Shown here: in pieces, positions 44,819 to 53,688 of the stretch
How the letters are laid out: the number at the start of each line of letters is the position of its first letter
Position numbering within the stretch: position 1 is the first letter of the stretch
Origin: Mycolicibacterium brumae
Lineage (GTDB): Bacteria; Actinomycetota; Actinomycetes; Mycobacteriales; Mycobacteriaceae
Reading direction: 5' to 3'
Assembly: GCF_025215495.1 (NCBI RefSeq)
Contig: NZ_CP104302.1
Location: forward strand, 1,612,001 to 1,676,000
Length of the DNA stretch: 64,000 nucleotides
Position numbers and translations under genes: made by a program
The notes under the pieces: model-generated
Databases searched by the model: none
Seen by the model: the letters and a program-made list of their open reading frames with translations, nothing else
What the model was told of the DNA's origin: nothing

Positions 44819-45681
44819 TCGAGAACGTCGCTGACGGCGGTGGCGGTGACCGCCTTGATCAGCCAGGTGCTGAGTTGGTCCGGGTTGTCGCAGTTGGTGA
44901 TCCGGGCGCGGGCATCGTCGGCGACGGTGATTCCGCGGGCGGACAGCACGGCGAGAATGTCTTCGGCCTTGCCCTCTGCCTTGCCCTTGGCTTCGCCTTC
45001 GGCGAGGCCTTGGTCGAAGTACTTGCGGGCGAAGTCGCTTTGGTATCGCCAGGTGGTGGTGCTCATGAGGTGCTCCAGATAGTTGCGGGCGGCCTCCGGT
45101 AGGACTGTCCGTACCAGGTCAGCGTACAGAAGACTGCGGTCGATGTCCGGATTGAAGGTGCTGAACAAGGCGTCGAGGACGCCGCGGTCAGCGGGATGGG
45201 CGACGGCCGAAAGCAGCGCAAGCTCCGGCCCCGCACGCGCGACGGCCGGGTCGGTGATGGTCGGTATCACGGACGGTCCGATGGAGATCGGGACAATTGC
45301 TGATCCAGCACCCAGATCGATCGGTCGAGCCGCCCATCTGGCGACGCGATCGCTGGTTGATATGACCAACAGCAGGACGGGGCAGCGCAGCCGATTGCGT
45401 AGCGCGACCACGTAGCTGGGCCAGCGGTAGTGCTTGTCGGGGTCGACGCGCAGTTGGACTTCCGTGATGATTCCGAAGACGGGCACGCCGTCGGCCTGCA
45501 GGGTGACGACGGTGTCGGCGCGCTGTTCGACGGGGGCCGCCTGCGACAGATCCGGCGAACCTTCACACGCGAGAGTGTGCGTTGGGACGGCCACCCCTGC
45601 GATGTCGGTCAGGAGTTGGACCGCGAAGCTGGGTTGCTGACGGATCAACTCCACGAGTGCTTCGTGCACGTTTGACGGCAT
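44815..45681 (-). CDS. Rpn/PD-(D/E)XK-like nuclease-fold protein
   Basis: This 288-residue protein has an N-terminal region with a probable PD-(D/E)XK core: an aspartate in RADTVVTL, then FGIITEVQLRVDPDKHYRW (E-x-Q form). A C-terminal tail has GEAKGKAEGKAEDILAVLSARGI and a final TNCDNPDQLSTWLIKAV element typical of the Rpn/transposase-associated nuclease group. It could be a recombination-promoting nuclease or a solo actinobacterial relative. It is convergent with cobK. Activity not shown. Confidence 0.65.
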   Translation of the reverse strand: MPSNVHEALVELIRQQPSFAVQLLTDIAGVAVPTHTLACEGSPDLSQAAPVEQRADTVVTLQADGVPVFGIITEVQLRVDPDKHYRWPSYVVALRNRLRCPVLLLVISTSDRVARWAARPIDLGAGSAIVPISIGPSVIPTITDPAVARAGPELALLSAVAHPADRGVLDALFSTFNPDIDRSLLYADLVRTVLPEAARNYLEHLMSTTTWRYQSDFARKYFDQGLAEGEAKGKAEGKAEDILAVLSARGITVADDARARITNCDNPDQLSTWLIKAVTATAVSDVLD

Positions 45682-45716
45682 GCCCGACGCTAACGCGGGG
45701 TGTCGCCTCGCACACT

Positions 45717-47582
45717 TCAGCCGATCAGCGCCGCCAGGGCGTCGGTGGCGGACCGAAGCGCCGCGGCGGATTCGGCGCGGACCTCGGCGATGCCAGCCTC
45801 GATGGCGGCGACCTGGGCATTGCGGCGCTGCAGTTCGCCGACCTGGCGGGCGCGCAGTTCGCCCTCCGGGCCGTCGGTGCCGAGCACCTCGAGCTGCTCG
45901 GAGATCCGGGTCTGGGCGGTGAACACCTCGTCGCGCTCCTGGCGGAGTTGCTCGCCCCGAGCGTTCAACCGCCGGGCCTGCTCCCAGGAATCCAGCACCC
46001 CGGCCAGTGCGCCAATGGTCTTGGCGTCCAGGGAGCGGCCGGCCAGCCAGTCCTCCAGCCGACCGTGTGAGAGGTTTCGGTACTCGATGTGGGTGTAGTC
46101 CGACCAGGTCTCCAGGACAGTCGCGGCGGTCGCCGTATGCGCCGCGGCGGCCACCTCGAAGCGCCGGATGTGCTGGTCGCGCGGGGCGAGCTCGATGGCG
46201 TTCTCCACGGCGCTGACCCGGTGCTCGGAGTGGGCGTAGAACTCGAACACGACGGTGACCGGCTCGTCGTGGTCGTTGTCCACCCGCAGGGTGTGCAGCC
46301 GCTCCCGGCGCTGCTCCTCGACGACGGCCTCTTCGGCGAGCTGAACCCGCGCGGCGACGGTGCGTGTGGTGCTGTCCCGGCTGCAACGTGCCGCGAGGTC
46401 CTTGGCGAAGGTCAGCCGGATGTTCGCGCCGCGGGCGGTGAAGCCGAGCATCGCCTCGCCGGCGTAGCCGCCGTCTTCGTAGATCACCGCCGGTCCTTCC
46501 TCCAGCACCACCGGGGTGCTGTTGACGAAGGACAGCGTGATCTGTGGTGCTGGATCGGCGCCGTCGGACCAGACGAGTTCGCGCCGGGCGCCCTCCACCT
46601 CGGCGATGGTCAGCGGGACCATCGCCGCGCTGCCGCGCGCCAGCGACACCGGCGCGGCCATGCGGTACTCGAAATGCTCACCGCGGTCGGCGGTTTCGAC
46701 GTCAAGGGCTGCCTCGGCGTAGGCGGCCATTGCCGCGCCGGCGGGCGCTGAGCGTGAGAGTGCCGCCCCGGCCTCGGGCGCGCCCATCATTGCGATGTCG
46801 TCGGCCACCCGATCCCGCTCCTGCACCACGGTGCGCCGCACCTGACGGGCCTGGTAGAGGTCGATGTCGAAGGACACCGGCTGGCCGGTGGTCAGGGTCA
46901 GCTCGACGTCGTCGAGGTCCTCGTCGAGGGGGTTGTGCACGATGCCCATCGCCGCCAGGCTCAGTCGGTCGCCGTCGCGCACCAGCCGATACGAGACACG
47001 CCACATCGGCGCCGGCACCAGGTAGTACACCCGGGCCAGTTCGGCGCTGCCCCGAACCTGAACGCGCAGTTGGCAATTGGGACCGGCGGTCACCGCGCGG
47101 GACTTCTCGACCAGGTAGTCGAGGTCCTGCCGGGACGGCTCCTCGGCGAGCTCCAGGCCGCGCGCGGTGGTCAGGTCGACCAGGCTGAGTGCGCCGGACT
47201 CGGTGCGCAGCACCAGCACCCTGCGGTCGCGTCCGGAGTCGTCGACCCCGATCACCTCGCCCCGGCGCGGTTCGTCGTCGGGTCCGCGCACTTCGACGAC
47301 GCGGCCGCGCAGGGCGTCGAGCAGCCCGCGCAGCGCGTCGCCGGATGCCAGCAGCAGGTTGCGGCCGGCCAGTTCTTCGCGCGGGTCGGCCGGACTGTCG
47401 AAGGAGATGGCCCCGACGCTGGCCTGACCGTCGACGATGTCCACGGTCAGCGATTTCAGGACGTCTTTCATATCGTCGCGGCGCAGGGTCAGTTCGAAGT
47501 CGCCGTCCAGCGGCCCGCTGCGACCGACCAGCGCGACGCCGTGCTTGTAGAGGACCAGCCGGTCGACTCGGGGTGTGTTCAC
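45717..47582 (-). CDS. DUF4139 domain protein
   Basis: This 621-residue protein of the DUF4139 (mucoidy-inhibitor-like) family has an N-terminal beta-rich part. The central YYLVPAPMWRVSYRLV and LAAMGIVHNPLDEDLDDVELTLTTGQP segments are conserved in the family. A C-terminal coiled-coil-prone region (about 540-621) follows. No signal peptide is seen. GTG 47582 is chosen because TAACCT ends seven bases upstream (leaderless); that box includes the stop codon of the upstream MerR gene. Function unknown. Confidence 0.75.
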   Translation of the reverse strand: MNTPRVDRLVLYKHGVALVGRSGPLDGDFELTLRRDDMKDVLKSLTVDIVDGQASVGAISFDSPADPREELAGRNLLLASGDALRGLLDALRGRVVEVRGPDDEPRRGEVIGVDDSGRDRRVLVLRTESGALSLVDLTTARGLELAEEPSRQDLDYLVEKSRAVTAGPNCQLRVQVRGSAELARVYYLVPAPMWRVSYRLVRDGDRLSLAAMGIVHNPLDEDLDDVELTLTTGQPVSFDIDLYQARQVRRTVVQERDRVADDIAMMGAPEAGAALSRSAPAGAAMAAYAEAALDVETADRGEHFEYRMAAPVSLARGSAAMVPLTIAEVEGARRELVWSDGADPAPQITLSFVNSTPVVLEEGPAVIYEDGGYAGEAMLGFTARGANIRLTFAKDLAARCSRDSTTRTVAARVQLAEEAVVEEQRRERLHTLRVDNDHDEPVTVVFEFYAHSEHRVSAVENAIELAPRDQHIRRFEVAAAAHTATAATVLETWSDYTHIEYRNLSHGRLEDWLAGRSLDAKTIGALAGVLDSWEQARRLNARGEQLRQERDEVFTAQTRISEQLEVLGTDGPEGELRARQVGELQRRNAQVAAIEAGIAEVRAESAAALRSATDALAALIG

Positions 47583-47592
47583 AACACCGAGG

Positions 47593-48477
47593 TTATCGCC
47601 GGTTGCCGGCGATGTGGGACGCCAGGCGCTCGGCGCCGTCGATGATGTCGTGGCCCAGGCGCACTGCGCTCTGGGGAGCATGTTCTTGCTGGGCGCCGCC
47701 GACCGCGACCACCAGATCCGGGCGACGGTCGCGCAGCGCGGTGATCACCGCGCCGGTGGGGACGATGTCGGCTTCGGTCGGGATGGCCAGCACCACGGCG
47801 GCCAGGCCGCGTTCGGCCACCACGCCGAGCCAGTCGTCGATCGGCAGGTCGGCGCCGAGGTAGTCGGTGTCCAGGCCGCGGCGCCGTGCGGCGACGGCGA
47901 AGGCCAGCAGTCCGAGCTCATGCCGGTTGTCCGGCGCCAGCCCAAGCGCGATGCGGGGCCCGTGGCCGTAGGCGGCGGCGGCTTCGTAGGCCACCGACAG
48001 CCTGCGCATCACCGCGTGCGAGATCAGGTGCTCGCCTGCGACGCTGATCCGGCCGTCGGCCCAGGCCTGTCCGAGCGCGCCCAACGCGGGCAGCAGCTGT
48101 GCGCGCGCCACCGTCTCGAAGCTGCCGAGGGCGAACATGTCGTCGAGCGCCACGGCGAGATCGGCGGCGTCCAGCGCCGCGCCGGCGTCGATCAGCCTGG
48201 CGGTGATGTCCCGGGCGTGCTCGGGATCGGTGCGCGCCGGCCTGGGCTGGGGGGCGACCTGCGCGCGCTCGAGCGCCTCCGCGGCTGCCATGCTGGCCGA
48301 CCAGCCCTGGTCCACGAGTTCCTTCATGACGCGCAGGACGACGACGTCCTCGTCGCCGTAGACGCGGTATCCGCCCTCGGTCCGGTGCGGATTGATGACC
48401 CCGTACCGGCGCTCCCAAGCACGCAGCGTCGCGGCGGTGATCCCGACCTGACTCGCCGCGTGCTTGATGGTGTACAT
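47593..48477 (-). CDS. MerR-family regulator with B12-binding domain (CarH/LitR photoreceptor type)
   Basis: This 294-residue protein has an N-terminal MerR helix-turn-helix (YTIKHAASQVGITAATLRAWERRYG), a four-helix bundle with the W-x9-EH motif (W139, E149-H150), and a cobalamin-binding Rossmann domain with NRHELG, where H186 would be the lower axial cobalt ligand. In CarH/LitR proteins adenosylcobalamin favours a DNA-bound repressor tetramer, and light breaks the Co-C bond and releases DNA. The usual E-x-H is N-x-H here. Divergent genes for photolyase and lipid-modifying enzymes are the expected targets. TAGGCT lies eight bases before the ATG. Two cobalamin gene blocks flank the region. Confidence 0.88.
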   Translation of the reverse strand: MYTIKHAASQVGITAATLRAWERRYGVINPHRTEGGYRVYGDEDVVVLRVMKELVDQGWSASMAAAEALERAQVAPQPRPARTDPEHARDITARLIDAGAALDAADLAVALDDMFALGSFETVARAQLLPALGALGQAWADGRISVAGEHLISHAVMRRLSVAYEAAAAYGHGPRIALGLAPDNRHELGLLAFAVAARRRGLDTDYLGADLPIDDWLGVVAERGLAAVVLAIPTEADIVPTGAVITALRDRRPDLVVAVGGAQQEHAPQSAVRLGHDIIDGAERLASHIAGNRR

Positions 48478-48488
48478 CGCGGCTGAGC

Positions 48489-48929
48489 CTACCGAGAGCC
48501 CAGCCGATTCAAGGTCCGCTGGAGCTGGTCGGCTCCAGCGTTTCCGAGCCGGGCGAACGCGGGGACGAACAGCGGCGCGGCCAACCGGGCCAGGCCCTTC
48601 AGGTCGAACCGCGCCTGGTACCTGACCGTGGCGCCGCCGCCCGCGGCCGGGGTGACGGTCATGGTGTCGTGGGCGATGACCGATTTGTTCTCGCCGCGCA
48701 GCACGACCCGGGTGTCGGGCTGGTACTCGCGCACCACGTAGCTGAGCTCGGTGCTGCGGCCGAGGAAGCGGGAGGTGTTCCGGTACACCGTCCCCACGCC
48801 GCCGTCACCGCTGACTCGTTCGGTGCGCTCGGTGCCCGGGTCCCACTGTTCGGTGGTGGTGAAATCCGCCAGGAAGGCGAAGGTTTCGGCCGGTGACGCG
48901 GGGCTCTGCACGGTCTTGTCGATTTGCAT
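48489..48929 (-). CDS. SRPBCC-family protein
   Basis: This 146-residue START/Bet v1-like protein has the pattern of polyketide-cyclase/SRPBCC members. It opens MQIDKTVQSPASPAETFAFLADF and ends in a long helix (RLGNAGADQLQRTLNRL). These proteins bind hydrophobic ligands. It is transcribed away from the FAD oxidoreductase operon and shares with it the AT-rich control region at 48942-48981, so the two are probably co-regulated. It lies directly upstream of the MerR-B12 gene on the same strand (11-base gap), so one transcript may carry both. Ligand unknown. Confidence 0.8.
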   Translation of the reverse strand: MQIDKTVQSPASPAETFAFLADFTTTEQWDPGTERTERVSGDGGVGTVYRNTSRFLGRSTELSYVVREYQPDTRVVLRGENKSVIAHDTMTVTPAAGGGATVRYQARFDLKGLARLAAPLFVPAFARLGNAGADQLQRTLNRLGSR

Positions 48930-48941
48930 GACTACCTACCT

Positions 48942-48981
48942 TTGCTAACATTTGACAAACCTTGAACAAGGATTCTAGCTT
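48942..48981. promoter_or_regulatory. Divergent promoter with 10-bp-phased TTG repeats (candidate CarH/LitR operator)
   Basis: Three units begin exactly 10 bases apart: TTGCTAACAT (48942), TTGACAAACC (48952) and TTGAACAAGG (48962). The middle one contains a perfect TTGACA -35; TAGCTT at 48976-48981 follows after 18 bases as the -10 for the rightward operon. The leftward SRPBCC gene would use overlapping sequences. CarH-type repressors bind direct repeats overlapping promoters. The MerR-B12 protein encoded beside it is the obvious candidate; the match is inferred. Confidence 0.5.
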
Positions 48982-49053
48982 GGATCGCAGCGGCAGACCA
49001 GAGGCGAGACCGCAGACGCACTCAGCTCCGCACCCGGCGACGAAGGAGCCCCG

Positions 49054-50325
49054 ATGAACCCAGCGACGGCAGCCCACCGGCCCGCGATGGCCGTCATCGG
49101 CGGGGGCGTTTCGGGTCTCACCGCGGCGTACCTGCTCGCCCGCGACCACGACGTCACACTCTTCGAGGCGGACGGTCGTCTCGGCGGCCACGCCCACACC
49201 CACGACGTGGAATCCCGTACGGGCGGCACGCTGGCGGTCGACAGCGGCTTCATCGTGATGAACGAACGCACCTACCCCCACCTGCTGCGCCTGTTCGGCG
49301 AACTGGGCGTGCAGACCCGGCCCACCGAAATGAGCATGAGCATCAGCTGCGGCGGGTGCGGGCTGAGCTACGCCGGCGGCCGGGGGCTCGGCGGAATCCT
49401 GGCCCAGCCCACGCGGCTCGGCGACCCCCGCTTCCTCGGACTGCTGGCGCAGGTGCCGAAATTCCACCGCCGGGCTCGTCGGCTGCTCGCCACCGACAGC
49501 GACCTGACCTGGGGACAGTTCCTGGCCGACGGCCGGTTCGGCGACTACTTCATCCAGCACTTCGCCGTGCCGCTGGTGTCCTGCGTGTGGTCCTGCGGGG
49601 ACTCCGACGCCGCGGACTACCCGGCGCGGCACCTCTTCACCTTCCTCGACCACCACGGCATGCTCCAGGTCACCGGGTCGCCCACCTGGCGCACGGTGGT
49701 CGGCGGCTCCCGGGCCTACGTCGAGAAGATCGCCGGGCAGCTGGACGACATCCGCCTCGACCAACCGGTGACCGCGCTCACCCGCGACGCCGACGGCGTC
49801 GAGGTGCGCGTCGGCGCCCACACCCAGCGCTTCGACGGCGTCGTGCTGGCCGTCCACGCCGACCAGGCGCTGGCGCTGCTCGCCGACGCGAGTCCGCAGG
49901 AGAAGTCCGACCTCGCCGCGATCGGCTACTCCCGCAACGAAACCTGGCTGCACCACGACCCCGCCCTGCTGCCCGAGGCGCCCCGGGCGCGAGCGTCGTG
50001 GAACTACCGCCTCGCGTCGTGTCGCGGCGGCGCGGACAAGGTGACGGTCAGCTACTGGATGAACCGGCTGCAGGGGCTGCAGGACACCCGCGACCACCTG
50101 GTGACGCTCAACGCCACCGAGCGCGTCGACCCCGCCACGGTGCAGGCTCGGATGACCTACCAGCACCCGGTGTTCAGCACGGCCGCGGTGGCTGCCGCGC
50201 AGCGGCTGCGCACCGCGGGCGGCCCGCGGCTGGCGTTCGCCGGCGCCCACCTCGGCTGGGGCTTCCACGAGGACGGCTGCCGATCCGGCGCGCAGGCGGC
50301 GGCGTCGTTCGGGGCGCCCTGGTGA
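49054..50325 (+). CDS. FAD-dependent amine-oxidase-like oxidoreductase
   Basis: This 423-residue flavoprotein has an N-terminal dinucleotide fold (AVIGGGVSGLTAAYLLARDH), the GRLGGHAHTHDVE segment, GFIVMNERTYPHLLRLFGELG, and a late AFAGAHLGWGFHEDG FAD contact. It belongs to the group encoded next to DUF1365 and cyclopropane-fatty-acid-synthase-like genes in light or singlet-oxygen regulons, where it is thought to act on lipid acyl chains. GAAGGAG at 49044-49050 precedes the ATG. First gene of a five-gene operon; the stop overlaps the next GTG. Confidence 0.85.
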   Translation: MNPATAAHRPAMAVIGGGVSGLTAAYLLARDHDVTLFEADGRLGGHAHTHDVESRTGGTLAVDSGFIVMNERTYPHLLRLFGELGVQTRPTEMSMSISCGGCGLSYAGGRGLGGILAQPTRLGDPRFLGLLAQVPKFHRRARRLLATDSDLTWGQFLADGRFGDYFIQHFAVPLVSCVWSCGDSDAADYPARHLFTFLDHHGMLQVTGSPTWRTVVGGSRAYVEKIAGQLDDIRLDQPVTALTRDADGVEVRVGAHTQRFDGVVLAVHADQALALLADASPQEKSDLAAIGYSRNETWLHHDPALLPEAPRARASWNYRLASCRGGADKVTVSYWMNRLQGLQDTRDHLVTLNATERVDPATVQARMTYQHPVFSTAAVAAAQRLRTAGGPRLAFAGAHLGWGFHEDGCRSGAQAAASFGAPW

Positions 50326-51077
50326 GCGGCGCGGCGCGCGTCCCCGACCTGCCGGCCCTGGTCGTCGGCCAGGTCAGCCATGTCCGTCGGGCGCCGGTGC
50401 GCCACGCATTCCGGCACCGCAGCTACCAGTGGCTCGTCGACGTCGACGCGTTGCCCCGGCTCCCGCTCTGGCTGCGCCCGCTGGCGGCGTTCCGGGCCGA
50501 GGACCACCTCGACGGCGGCGCCTCCGGCGCCGGAATTCGGGGCGACCTCACCGCATTCCTCGCCTGCCACGGTGTCCCGGTCGAACCGAGCGACCGGGTT
50601 GTGATGCTGGCGCATGCCCGGGTGCTCGGCCACGTGTTCGATCCGCTCACCGTCTTCTGGGTCCTGGCGCGTGACGGAGCCGTGCGCGCGGTCGTCTTCG
50701 AGGTGCACAACACCTACGGGGGCCGGCACGCCTACCTGCTCGACGTCGACGAGGACGGGCACGCCGACACCGACAAATCCTTCTACGTCTCACCGTTCAA
50801 CGACGTCAGCGGCAGCTACCGAATCGGACTGCGGCTGGACGACGAACAGGTGAGCGTCACCGTCGGCCTCGACCGCGGCGGCCGGCGGGTGCTCACCGCC
50901 ACCACTCGCGGCGCCCCGACCCCGGCTACCCGGCGCGCCCTGCTGCGCGTCAGCGCCACCCACCTGCTCATGCCACAGCGGGTCAGCGCGCTCATCCGCG
51001 CGCACGGCATCCTGCTGTGGCTGCGCCGACTGCCCGTCGTCCCGCGTCCCACCCCGGCGAAGGAGTTCAGCAGATGA
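50322..51077 (+). CDS. DUF1365 family protein
   Basis: This 251-residue protein has the DUF1365 pattern: VGQVSHVRRAPVRHAFRHRSYQWLVD near the start, LGHVFDPLTVFWVL, and VFEVHNTYGGRHAYLL followed by KSFYVSPFNDVSGSYR. The family has no settled activity but is nearly always encoded between this type of FAD oxidoreductase and a CFA-synthase-like methyltransferase. The GTG start overlaps the previous stop (GTGA) and its own stop overlaps the next ATG (ATGA), so expression is tightly coupled. Confidence 0.9.
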   Translation: MSGAARVPDLPALVVGQVSHVRRAPVRHAFRHRSYQWLVDVDALPRLPLWLRPLAAFRAEDHLDGGASGAGIRGDLTAFLACHGVPVEPSDRVVMLAHARVLGHVFDPLTVFWVLARDGAVRAVVFEVHNTYGGRHAYLLDVDEDGHADTDKSFYVSPFNDVSGSYRIGLRLDDEQVSVTVGLDRGGRRVLTATTRGAPTPATRRALLRVSATHLLMPQRVSALIRAHGILLWLRRLPVVPRPTPAKEFSR

Positions 51078-52357
51078 CAGCCTCACCCCTGGCCGCCCCG
51101 GTGCTGCGGCCGCTCGCCGCCGCGCCGCCGCGCGCCCGGATGCGGACCGCCGCGGCCAAAGCGGTCTTCGGTTTGGCGATCCGGCCGGTCGCGGTGGACG
51201 TCGTGATGCCCGACGGCGCCCTGTTCAACGGCGGGCCCGGGACCGGTGGCCCGGACCGCCCGCGAATCCTGCTGCACCGCCCCGAGTCGTTCTTCCGCCG
51301 GGTCGCGGAGAACCCGAAGATCGGCATCGGGGAGGGTTACACGGCCGGCGACTGGTCGGTGGCGCCGGGCTGCGACCTGGCCGACGCGCTCGCGCCGTAC
51401 GCCCAGCGGCTCGGCCGGTTGCTGCCGGACTGGCTGCTGCGGCTGCGCCGGCTGATCGACGAGCCGATTCCCGCCGACCAACTCGGCGCGTTGGAACACA
51501 CCCAGGACAACATCGCCGCCCACTATGACCTGAGCAACGAAATGTTCGCGGCGTTCCTCGATCCCAGCCTCAGCTACAGTTCCGCGCTGTTCGACCGCAG
51601 CCGCCCGATGGCCGAACAGGATCTGCACCAGGCGCAACTGCGCAAGATCCACGCCGTGCTCGACCTGGCCGGTGTCGGCGCCGGCGACGAACTGCTGGAG
51701 ATCGGGACCGGCTGGGGGGCGCTGGCGATCGAGGCGGCCCGCCGGGGCGCCCGCGTCACCACCGTCACGCTGTCCGTCGAGCAGGCCAAGCTGGCCCGAG
51801 AACGCATCGCCGCGGCCGGCCTGGCCGACCGGGTAGAGGTGGCGGTGCGCGACTACCGCGACGTCACGGGCAGCTTCGACGCCGTCGTCAGCGTGGAGAT
51901 GATCGAAGCGGTGGGGGAGCGCTACTGGCCGGAATATTTCGGCGCGCTGTCGCGGCTGGTCCGGCCCGGCGGCGCGGTGGCGCTGCAGGCCATCCTGATG
52001 TCTCACCAGCGCTACCTGGCCACCCGGAACTCCTACGGGTGGGTGCAGAAACACATCTTCCCCGGCGGGCTGATCCCGTCCGCCAACGCCATCGCCGAGC
52101 ACGCCGACCGGGCCGGGCTGAGGGTCACCGACACCCACCGGTTCGGCGCCGACTACGCCGAGACGCTGCGCCGCTGGCGGACGGCGTTTCTGGCCGCAGG
52201 CCCCGAGGTCGCGCCGGGGCCCGACGGCGAACAGTTCCGGCGGGCCTGGGAGTTCTACCTCGGCTACAGCGAGGCGGGCTTTCGCACCGGCTACCTCGAC
52301 GTCGCGCACCTTCGGCTGGAGCGCGGGCGTCAGGAGGAGCCGTGCGCGCCACGGTGA
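51074..52357 (+). CDS. Cyclopropane-fatty-acid-synthase-like SAM methyltransferase
   Basis: This 427-residue class I SAM methyltransferase of the COG2230 group has AHYDLSNEMFAAFLDPSLSYSSALF, the SAM-binding LLEIGTGWGALAIEAARRG, and SVEMIEAVGERYWPEYF. It adds methylene or methyl groups to the double bonds of phospholipid acyl chains. The operon context (FAD enzyme, DUF1365, photolyase) suggests a light or singlet-oxygen protective lipid rather than mycolic acid cyclopropanation. AGGAG at 51061-51065 precedes the ATG. It overlaps the photolyase start by 16 bases. Confidence 0.9.
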   Translation: MTASPLAAPVLRPLAAAPPRARMRTAAAKAVFGLAIRPVAVDVVMPDGALFNGGPGTGGPDRPRILLHRPESFFRRVAENPKIGIGEGYTAGDWSVAPGCDLADALAPYAQRLGRLLPDWLLRLRRLIDEPIPADQLGALEHTQDNIAAHYDLSNEMFAAFLDPSLSYSSALFDRSRPMAEQDLHQAQLRKIHAVLDLAGVGAGDELLEIGTGWGALAIEAARRGARVTTVTLSVEQAKLARERIAAAGLADRVEVAVRDYRDVTGSFDAVVSVEMIEAVGERYWPEYFGALSRLVRPGGAVALQAILMSHQRYLATRNSYGWVQKHIFPGGLIPSANAIAEHADRAGLRVTDTHRFGADYAETLRRWRTAFLAAGPEVAPGPDGEQFRRAWEFYLGYSEAGFRTGYLDVAHLRLERGRQEEPCAPR

Positions 52358-53688
52358 TGTGGTTCCGCCGGGACCTGCGACTCGGCGACCACCCGGCGCT
52401 GTGCGCGGCCGCGCAGGGCGCCCGGGTCACCCCGCTCTTCGTGGTCGACCCGAAGCTGGCCCGGCCCGGACCGCGCTGGGATCGGCTGCTGGACTCGTTG
52501 GCGGCGCTGCGCGAGCAGACCGGCGGACACCTCGTCGTCCGGACCGGGCGCCCCGCCGAGGTGGTGGCCGCCACCGCCGCCGAAACGGGCGCCGACGAGG
52601 TGCACATCACCGCCGAGACGACACCGTACGGCCGGAACCGGGACGCCGCGGTGCGTCGGCGGCTGGCGGCGGCGGGCATCGCGCTGGTCGAAACGGGCAG
52701 CCCCTACGCGATCACCCCGGGCCGGTTGCGCACCGCGGCGGGCGCCCCGTATCGCGTGTTCACCCCGTTCCTGCGGGCCTGGCAAGACCATCCGCGCCGG
52801 TCACCGGCCGGCGATCCGGACGTGCGCTGGGCGGCGGGGCTGGACTCCGAAGCGCTGCCGGAGCCGAGCCAGCAGGCCGGCGAGCGCGCGGCGCTGCGCC
52901 GCTGGCGGCAGTTCTGCGCCGAGGAGCTGCCCGGATACGCCGATGCCCGGGACCGGCCGGATCTGGACCGCACCAGCCGGCTGTCGACCGCGCTGAAGTA
53001 CGGCGAGATCCATCCCAGGACACTGCTGGCCGACCTCGCCGGCCCGGCCGGGCGTCGCGCCGACGCCGCCGGCGCCGATGTGCGCAGGTTCGTCGACGAA
53101 CTGGTCTGGCGTGAGTTCTACGCCGACGCGCTCTGGCACGACCCCGCGTCGGCCTGGCGCGACGCGGGCCCGCAGCTGCGCGGCATGCGATACGACGACG
53201 ACCCGGCGGCGCTGGCGGCGTGGCGGGCGGGGGTCACCGGCTACCCGTTCATCGACGCCGGCATGCGCCAGCTGTTGGCGCAGCATTGGATGCACAACCG
53301 GGTGCGGATGGTCACCGCGAGCTTCCTGGTCAAGGACCTGCACCAGTGGTGGCCGGCCGGCGCCCGGCATTTCCTGGACCAGCTGTGCGACGGGGACCTG
53401 GCCTCCAACAGCCACGGCTGGCAGTGGGTGGCCGGCGCCGCCGCCCACGCGTCCCCCTACTTCCGGGTGTTCAACCCCGTCACCCAGGGACAGCGGTTCG
53501 ACCCCGACGGCGACTACGTCCGCCGCTGGGTGCCCGAGCTGCGGCACCTGCCGGGCGCGGCGGTCCACGAGCCCTGGCGGCGCCCCGACGGCTACGCCGC
53601 CGGCTATCCCGAACGCATCGTCGACCACGCCGAGGAACGCCGAGAGGCGTTGGCCCGGCACGCGCAATCCAAGGAGGCACACCCATGA
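52342..53688 (+). CDS. phrB: Deoxyribodipyrimidine photolyase
   Basis: This 448-residue cryptochrome/photolyase-family protein begins TVMWFRRDLRLGDHPAL. It has an N-terminal antenna domain and a C-terminal FAD domain: RTSRLSTALKYGEIHPR, VWREFYADALWHDP, HWMHNRVRMVTASFLVKDL, and DGDLASNSHGWQWVAG. It repairs UV pyrimidine dimers with blue light. GTG 52342 is chosen because AGGAGGAG at 52332-52339 lies just upstream; it overlaps the end of the methyltransferase gene by 16 bases in another frame, which is a true overlap, not a frameshift. Confidence 0.94.
   Translation: MRATVMWFRRDLRLGDHPALCAAAQGARVTPLFVVDPKLARPGPRWDRLLDSLAALREQTGGHLVVRTGRPAEVVAATAAETGADEVHITAETTPYGRNRDAAVRRRLAAAGIALVETGSPYAITPGRLRTAAGAPYRVFTPFLRAWQDHPRRSPAGDPDVRWAAGLDSEALPEPSQQAGERAALRRWRQFCAEELPGYADARDRPDLDRTSRLSTALKYGEIHPRTLLADLAGPAGRRADAAGADVRRFVDELVWREFYADALWHDPASAWRDAGPQLRGMRYDDDPAALAAWRAGVTGYPFIDAGMRQLLAQHWMHNRVRMVTASFLVKDLHQWWPAGARHFLDQLCDGDLASNSHGWQWVAGAAAHASPYFRVFNPVTQGQRFDPDGDYVRRWVPELRHLPGAAVHEPWRRPDGYAAGYPERIVDHAEERREALARHAQSKEAHP

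Noticed and set aside
52342..52357. Frameshift or fusion between the CFA-like methyltransferase and photolyase
   Set aside because: Both proteins are full length and the photolyase has its own strong ribosome site. The 16-base overlap is a normal gene overlap.
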